In this document: positions 58,251-64,000 of the stretch, one piece after another | Layout: each line of letters begins with the position of its first letter | How positions within the stretch are numbered: the first letter of the stretch is position 1 | Source of the DNA: Deinandra increscens subsp. villosa | Lineage: Eukaryota; Streptophyta; Magnoliopsida; Asterales; Asteraceae | Length of the DNA: 64,000 bases | Direction of reading: 5' to 3' | NCBI GenBank assembly: GCA_039602395.1 | Contig: JBCNJP010000003.1 | Span: 30,341,810 to 30,405,809, forward strand | The notes under the pieces: generated by a model | Told to the model about the DNA's origin: nothing | Seen by the model: only the letters and a program-made list of their open reading frames with translations | Database searches by the model: none | Made by a program: the position numbers and the translations under genes

Positions 58251-60084
58251 TTTTCTTGCATTTTGCGTCTCTTCGGTTTTGTGTTTTTCGGTGTTTGCAG
58301 GTGATTCAGGAGACTCAAAATGTGGAAAATGGAGATAGGGAATTCCGGGTGAGTTGTGCAGGTCTTGAGTGCAGGTTTGGCTGGAAATTTCGAACAAGAG
58401 ACCTGGAGAAAGGAAAAAAGAGATAGAAAAATTTTCAAGGCCAAAAGGCCAAAAGTCTCTGGAAATTAGGTTCCAGGCGTATCACTTGGAAGTTGGCTGG
58501 TGGTAGGCGATACGCATGGAGAGGTGTTGATCCGTCGGTTCTTTGAAGTTCTCACGATATGCGAGGGGGTCGGCGACCAGGTAAGTTTTAAATTTTCAAT
58601 TTTTTCTTTCGGTCGCTGAGTTCTCATTTTTCCAGGTAAACACCATTTTAACTTAATTTTTCATTTCGTCCTTAGTTTATATTTTTGTGATTTTTCTTAT
58701 TTGTTACTAATGTTTTGGTCGAGTCGAGTCGGTTGTTTTGTCATACACGTCCGATGATATTTGCGCAGAGGATTGGGATACAATTCAATGGAGGACCTGC
58801 GGTTACGAGCTCGCTTGCTATTCATCTAAATAATTAATCAGGGGAGTCCGTTCCGCTTTATTTTTCTTTTAAATTCTTGTTTGCATTTTTATTTTTGTCG
58901 TTCGTATGTTTATTTTTATTTTTATTCTGCTTTGTTTTATTCCCATTCCACATTGAGGGCTATGTGTGATTCAAGTGTGGGGATGAGAAGTCTTACGTCT
59001 TATTTTTAATTTAGTGTGTTTTATGTTAGTTTGTTTTGAAAAAAAAATGAAAAATTGTTCAAAAATGTCTGAGATTCTGGCTGCAAATTAAATGGGAAAT
59101 GATAGTACAATCAGGATTTAGTTTCTATTTGTGTGCTTAAATGATAAAAATGTAAATTAAAGCTAAAAGCATTTCCGGTTAGTGATGTATTGGTAGGCCT
59201 AGCTGACTTAGTAAAGATTAAATATCCCATTGTGTTTATTGTTGTATACATATATAGTTAATCAGTCTGTTAGTGGGTTACCATTTTAGGAGTGATAGGA
59301 ATACTGAAACTAAGGATTAGGAGGGAAGAGACCCCTTTAGGCTAGATACTTCTATGTCCTTAGAATACCTGGCACGTTATGATCTTTTTACGAAAGCAAA
59401 TCCGAGAAATAACGGCGCCCCATTTTTCCATCATGAGCATATTAGGTAATAATTTGGTTAATATTTTTAGATTGAAGGGACAAAATACTCATGTACGAAC
59501 TAAGGATGGTATCCCGTGGTAAGTACCTCTGATGATGTTCCGGATCTCGCGGGCAAAATACTCACGTATGATTTTAGGGATAGCATCTCGAAAAGAATGT
59601 CTCTGATGATGTTCGTTGGTAAACTTAGTTAAAATCAACCAATGAAAAAAGAATGGAAAAACTAGAAAAAAAAGGAAAATATATAAATATGATAGTGTAG
59701 AGAATAAATGCTCAGAAAGTTCGCATTCCATCTAATTCCATCATTCTTTGGACATCTTTGTATCTGACTTAAGGGGGGGGGGGTGAAAATCTAAAATTAA
59801 ATCATTATTAACCTTTACTTGGACTGAATATGATTCGGGATTAGGTTGAACTTGACCAATCTAGAGTGGGACACATAGGCAAGACTGAAATATATCTGGT
59901 AAATTATAAAAACCTTAGGGGCTCAAAGGTCAGTGGTTGGGTTTAGTCGGATCGAAATATCGATAATTGCAACCGGGATGTAAGTAAGCTATGTAAAATA
60001 TAAATTGATGAAATTGTAAGTTGTTAGAGATCAAAGTCCTGGTTATGATTCCATTGCAGTATTTTTCGAGGACAAAAAAAGAGT
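58251..60084 (+). other. noncoding 3' region of copy B
   Basis: It has the same ordered landmarks as copy A: the motif pair 58477/58507, CACATTGAGGGCTATGTG near 58957, and the tandem TGATGATGTTC / GTATGAT block at about 59480-59640. A G run lies at 59773-59784, and TTTTTCGAGGACAAAA is next to the PPT. No coding signal. Confidence 0.8.
58477..58515. repeat. 30-bp-spaced inverted motif pair (internal, copy B)
   Basis: GCGTATCAC at 58477 with GCGATACGC at 58507. A decayed second pair may follow (ACGATATGC at 58554, with a weak match 30 bp before it). Confidence 0.8.
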
Positions 60085-60099
60085 TAGTGTGGGGATGTT
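60085..60099 (+). promoter_or_regulatory. polypurine tract of copy B
   Basis: TAGTGTGGGGATGTT lies directly before the 3' LTR and matches the PPT of copy A. Confidence 0.88.
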
Positions 60100-60328
60100 T
60101 GATGTGTTGCAAACACATCCTATTTCCAGGGGTCTTTTATATAGTTATTTGAGTCCAAATTGAGTCGGTTTTCTTTAGTTTTAATTGTTTTTAGTTGAGT
60201 TTGTGTCTTTGAGTCCTGTTTATGTTTTTATGTAAGTTTTGCAGGAGTTTGATGAATTCCTGAGGCCACAAGAGAAAGTTGGAAGAAGTAGAAGAAAAGA
60301 AGAAGAAGTGCTGAACAAGCAGTCTTAG

Positions 60329-60475
60329 GCGTATCACCTGGGACTTGATGAGTGCTAAGCGATACGCGCGGAGTGGCTAGTCAAAGAAAGTCAAAGTCGG
60401 TGAAACCCGACTGTTTTGTCGCGACATGTGTGTTAGGCGTATCGCCTAGTGATAAGATACCTCCAAGCGATACGC
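60329..60475. repeat. two 30-bp-spaced inverted motif pairs (3' LTR, copy B)
   Basis: Starts at 60329 and 60359, and at 60437 and 60467, so the 30-bp spacing is again exact. Confidence 0.9.
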
Positions 60476-61370
60476 TTGGAGGTCCGAAATCCGCAAACTT
60501 AGCCTGATTGATATAAATTCGGTTTTAGGGTTTCAATTCGGGATTCTACACCTGTGTTCGACCAGAGAGAGGCTGAGAGGCGATTTTTGAAGGCAGAGAA
60601 GGTGGAATCAAGTGGAGATCGACCCGGAATCACTATTCGACAATCAATTTCGCAATCCGGTTCCTTCCCTTACTTCGATTTCTTGTTCTTGATTAGTTCT
60701 AAAACCATGTTTAGGGTTAAAGATTCTGTTTTTATGGTTTCTTTTACTATGATTATGGTGGCTGGCTAAACTTCTACCACCACCTAGACCGAATGATGAA
60801 CTTTTGATATTTATGTTCGTGCTTGACGTTTGACAATTTGATTGATGTTTGTTTCTATTAAATTCCATTAATTTTCTGTGATGATGCGTTTATGTACTTG
60901 ATTTAGGTTTCTAGTTATTAATTAAACCTTGTTTTGCTTGCGGATGTCTTCCGGTTTGGGTAAAGTCATTAATTTGTAGGATTATACTTGTAATTTAATG
61001 TGATTGCTTAATTGTAGTCATAGGGTTAGTTGATAATTGGTTAATTGAATCATGTGTGTTGCTAGCTAAATAAACTTAAAAGGGTGATAGCTATTGGGTA
61101 GTCGGGTTGGTTAATTGCTTAGGATTGAGTTGTCCCAATAGGAAATTCCCTAGGTTAGTTTTCCAGCTTGTTATTCCAAATCATTTACAGTTATTTAATG
61201 GTAGCTCCTGTTAGCCTAGGGTGCCTTAGATTAGATTCGAGGGTGGTTAGGTTTAGCTGAGGTAGGAAGTACCCAAAAGGTGAACTCCTGTTCGGGCGTT
61301 AGAAACAATTACTAGGAAGGACTTATAAGGTGAACTAGGATCCATCAGAATTGTCAAAGTCAGGTTCGAT

Positions 61371-62071
61371 TGTTGATGCATGAACCTTGTGTGGCCGTTA
61401 CTGTTCGAATTGTCAAACAGACTGATTTATCGGAGACATGAACTGAGGTCCGAAACCCAGCCGAACTCTAGGTTCGGAGTTGGCCGAACCTAGATGGCCG
61501 AACTCCAGGTTCGGAGGGAGTTCGGACAGAGTTCGGAGGTGCCCAGTTCGGACAGAATTAAGAAGTATAAATAGTCTCGTCTTTGTATTTCTTTGTAAGT
61601 TTCTGTCTTGTGTCTGTGTGTTGAGAAGGGAGGTTCTGTCCGACCTCCCCCAGAGCTTAATTGTTGTATACTCCTTCGTTATGTAATCATTCAACCGTAT
61701 ACGGATCGTTTCTATGGATGAGACGGAAGTTTTGTCATTGAATCATGTTGAATGATTACATAACGAAGGAGTATACAACAATTAAGCTCTTGGGGAGGTC
61801 GGACAGAACCTCCCCTCTCAACACACAGACACAAGACAGAAACTTACAAAGAAATACAAAGACGAGACTATTTATACTTCTTAATTCTGTCCGAACTGGG
61901 CACCTCCGAACTCTGTCCGAACTCCCTCCGAACCTGGAGTTCGGCCATCTAGGTTCGGCCAACTCCGAACCTAGAGTTCGGCTGGGTTTCGGACCTCAGT
62001 TCATGTCTCCGATAAATCAGTCTGTTTGACAATTCGAACAGTAACGGCCACACAAGGTTCATGCATCAACA
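61371..62071. mobile_element. palindromic element: two opposed LTR-like arms
   Basis: The arms 61371-61695 and 61746-62071 are inverted copies with very few differences (I saw two), around a 50-base spacer. Each arm looks like a complete short LTR: TGTTGATGCATG at the outer end, TCAAC(A) at the inner end and a TATA box (TATAAATA at 61567-61574; TATTTATA at 61869-61876) pointing inward. CCGAAC/GTTCGG words recur in each arm. The unit is flanked by TCGAT at 61366-61370 and 62072-62076, and the partner LTR of copy B has a single TCGAT and no insertion at this place. Open frames inside it are mirror images and not genes. Confidence 0.9.
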
Positions 62072-62434
62072 TCGATCATAGGTGTTAATTGGGATTTCAG
62101 GTCTAGGTGGTGTCTTCTCGCATTTGATAGTTTTCTCAAGGTTTGTCTAGCTGTCGAACGTTAGTGTTAGTTAAGTTAGTTAAATAAATTTCCAAAATCC
62201 AAAACCCAAATTCAATTCTCAATATTTCCATTCTTAGGTCTTAGGTTAATTTTTTCTATAGAGTGTCTCTAGGGTTCGATATTCCCGGTCTTGCCTTAGC
62301 TTAGCTACAATCCGACAGGTACATTTGCCTTAGGGTTCGGTTTAGTTTAGGTAGTTTCGGTAAAATTAGGTGTGTCTAGGTCTAGTTTAGGTCTAGGTTT
62401 TATAGTAGTTTTTAGTGTAGTTCCAAACACATTA

Positions 62435-62828
62435 TTTGCCGCTTCTTAAACTTCGTCTAAAAAGTTGGATGTCCCATAATATTGCTACGGAATATACATC
62501 AATTACATGGTCTATGTAATGGGACAAGATTGATATGCAAAGGTTTCTAGTGTAATGTTATTAATGCCAAAATAGCCATTGGCCAACATATTGGAAAACG
62601 AGTGTTTTTCCAAGAATCTCTCTGTCTCTTTATGAAGAAGACATGTTCCCGTTCAAAATGAAAAGAAAACAGTTTCCCGTTCGACTTAGCTTTGCCATGA
62701 CAATCAATAAAGATCAAGGTCAAATAATTCCGCACGTTGGTGTTTATCTACCGGATTCTGTTTTTTCGCATGGACAACTATACATGGCATTGTCAAGAGG
62801 ATATCACGGGGAAATACAAAGATTTTAG
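62435..62828 (+). pseudogene. PIF1-type helicase relic, C-terminal part
   Basis: It continues the relic at 52439-53353 in the expected order: LPLLKLRLKSW and MSHNIATEY replace the family's usual segment, then remnants of CNGTRL-like sequence with stops, and finally FPVRLSFAMTINKDQGQ, IPHVGVYLPDSVFSHGQLYMALSRG, the last conserved helicase motif. Several frame changes occur. The C-terminus is close to the usual end of such helicases. Confidence 0.88.
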
Positions 62829-62982
62829 TGCATATGGCCAAATATTTTAGACGAGATGGTGTATACACCTCAAATGTTATTTATCAAGAAGTCTTAAATA
62901 CAAAGATTTTTGTGCATATGGCCAAAGATTTTAGACGAGATGGTGTATACACCTCAAATGTTGTTTATCAAGAATCTTACGG
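62815..62982. repeat. 84-bp tandem duplication
   Basis: TACAAAGATTTTAGTGCATA begins at 62815 and a near copy begins at 62899. Both copies then run through GACGAGATGGTGTATACACC and CAAATGTT. It overlaps the last codons and 3' flank of the helicase relic. Confidence 0.92.
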
Positions 62983-62989
62983 GATCAAT

Positions 62990-63297
62990 GAACTTACTTG
63001 TTTTTTATGTTGCACGTCCTAAATGATTATGATTATTTCAGCGGCCACACTTTGATTGAACTCACGTGTTTTTTTATGTTCGAAATCATTATTATTAACT
63101 AGATATAGAACCGTGTATTACATGTGTGGGAGAATATAAATGATACAAATCCATTAATATTTAAATACAATCGTACATGACGTGGAAGTTTAGAACACAT
63201 AATGCAAGTTATTTTTTATGACAATATATAATGTAAGATATAAGATGATAGTTTCGTTGTTCCACTAACCCCCTGCATTATTTTATTTGTAACTTTC
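62990..63297. other. AT-rich flank, possible Helitron end
   Basis: AT-rich and noncoding. ACTAGATATAG at 63098 followed by CCGTGTATTACATGTG resembles a reversed Helitron 3' end (CTAGT preceded by a GC-rich hairpin), but the hairpin is imperfect. Confidence 0.25.
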
Positions 63298-63318
63298 ATG
63301 GTCCAAATTAGGTCTATC

Positions 63319-64000
63319 ATGGCTGAAGTTCCATTATTTCTATTGATATTGGAGGTGGTATCAAGACTTCCAGAAAAATGTGCTTGTCAATGTAAGCTTG
63401 TGTGTAGGGACTGGTGCACATTCATTTCAACAAAAGCTTTTGTTAAGGCGCACATCTCCAAATCTCATGAACTCAAACTTTTATCCACTTTATTCCGAGA
63501 TAATTCCTTTCACACGTTAGGTTTCAGAGGGTCGATGTTTGATTCTGATAGCCCTGTTCACCTTCCGTTCAGATTTCAACCATGGGATTTGAAGGTTTTA
63601 GGCGTCTTAGATGATTTGCTTTGTGTTTGCATTGTAGATACACGTGAGATCGTGTTGTGGAATCCTCTTACAATTGTCTACAAAAAGTTATCAAAAAACA
63701 AAACCATGTCTTTTTATGATCCTAGTGGTGATATATTAGGGTTTTATTCCAACTCTTCTCAGGATTTTAGGCTTTTACATGTAACAAGCTGTCAACAAAA
63801 ATTTGTTTCTTATGTTTACTCAGTGTCGATGGATTCCTGGAGATAGATACCCATTTTATGGAAATGGAGTATCATTCTCGCAGATTTGCTTTGTCATGTA
63901 CTACATTATGTGAGATGCCCCCTTTTTCTTGGTTAGCGACAGTTGGAGGTCGTATCTCAAACGGTTCTACGATTTGACGTAAATTCTGAACAATTTACGA
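63319..64000 (+). pseudogene. F-box protein gene, truncated or broken
   Basis: From the ATG at 63319 the protein reads MAEVPLFLLILEVVSRLPEK, then CKLVCRDWCTFISTKAFVKAHISKS, an F-box of about 45 residues (substrate adaptor for SCF ubiquitin ligases, binding SKP1). A C-terminal part of the F-box-associated type follows: LDDLLCVCIVDTREIVLWNPLT, then SYVYSVSMDSWR. A TAG stop comes at 63844, after 175 residues. Most such proteins are about 350-400 residues, and family-like text continues in other frames to the window edge. It is therefore probably a broken gene; a sequencing error or unrecognised splice is possible. The upstream ATG at 63298 would add seven residues. Confidence 0.75.

Larger units (their letters stand above)
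53354..62434 (+). mobile_element. gag-protease-only gypsy element, copy B (decayed)
   Basis: A plus-strand relative of copy A. It has LTRs at 53354-54981 and 60100-62434, a tRNA-Asp primer site, a broken gag-protease ORF, the same noncoding 3' region and a PPT. Flanks read TTTGT (53349-53353) and TTTGC (62435-62439), a duplication with one change. The internal region is 5,118 bp against 4,917 bp in copy A, and neither has RT or integrase. Its LTRs differ at many sites and the right one contains a 701-bp insertion, so it is older than copy A. Confidence 0.92.
60100..62434 (+). repeat. 3' LTR of copy B with a 701-bp insertion
   Basis: 2,335 bp. Removing 61371-62071 and one TCGAT copy leaves 1,629 bp, against 1,628 bp for the partner. 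The right terminus reads CACATTA instead of CACATCA. The motif pairs are 60329/60359 (GCGTATCAC) and 60437/60467. Confidence 0.93.

Noticed and set aside
61413..62029. Mirror-image open frames in the palindrome
   Set aside because: Both are the same LTR sequence read in opposite orientation, with no domain; the inverted repeat explains them.
1..64000. CRISPR arrays, bacterial operons, ribosome binding sites, rRNA
   Set aside because: The spaced repeats here are LTR-internal or microsatellites; the window is plant nuclear DNA and shows none of these.

Overview
This is nuclear DNA of a flowering plant, probably a eudicot. The evidence is plant-type Ty1/copia and Ty3/gypsy LTR retrotransposons, primer sites for plant tRNA-iMet and tRNA-Asp, a PIF1-type helicase relic and an F-box gene fragment. 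Several families remind me of Asteraceae repeats, but that is an impression from memory that I could not test. There is one 500-N assembly gap (36001-36500). I see no operon and no clearly intact cellular gene; almost everything is nested mobile DNA.

Layout. (1) 1-26202: a decayed plus-strand Ty1/copia element whose 5' LTR lies left of the window. It was entered twice at clean target sites: by a chromovirus-type gypsy element (2882-15277, minus, duplication TTATT) and by a gag-protease-only gypsy element (16428-24586, minus, duplication GAAAG). The copia 3' LTR is 25233-26202. (2) 26203-38168: the eroded internal region and 5' LTR of an older minus-strand gypsy element related to the one at 2882. 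Its LTR is probably split by further insertions (31805-37343), which include a copia-type LTR and the gap. (3) 38169-44127: a minus-strand copia relic with 5' LTR, PBS and gag but no visible pol. (4) 44128-52438: a gypsy pol relic, a broken accessory ORF split by another insertion (duplication CACAT), and the 3' noncoding part of a third gag-protease-type element. (5) 52439-62828: a PIF1/Helitron-type helicase relic split by a second, decayed gag-protease element (53354-62434, plus). One LTR of that element carries a 701-bp near-perfect palindrome. (6) 62829-64000: an 84-bp tandem duplication, AT-rich DNA and an F-box fragment.

Four features stand out. First, the gag-protease-only family has two full-length copies; one has an intact 1,017-codon ORF and almost identical LTRs, so it moved recently using enzymes supplied by another element. 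Second, that family carries paired 9-bp inverted motifs (GCGTATCGC / GCGATACGC) whose starts are exactly 30 bp apart in all eleven pairs I found. Third, the chromovirus-type LTRs contain arrays of tRNA-like, box-A/box-B modules on the sense strand, and the element has a coiled-coil ORF ahead of gag plus a probable 86-nt gag intron. Fourth, the 701-bp palindrome looks like two LTRs in opposite orientation, with facing TATA boxes, inserted as one unit with its own 5-bp duplication.

How the parts work together: the intact gypsy gag-pol at 6216-10909 could make its own particles, protease, reverse transcriptase and integrase. The gag-protease elements supply only Gag and protease and must borrow RT and integrase. 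All other coding remnants are broken.
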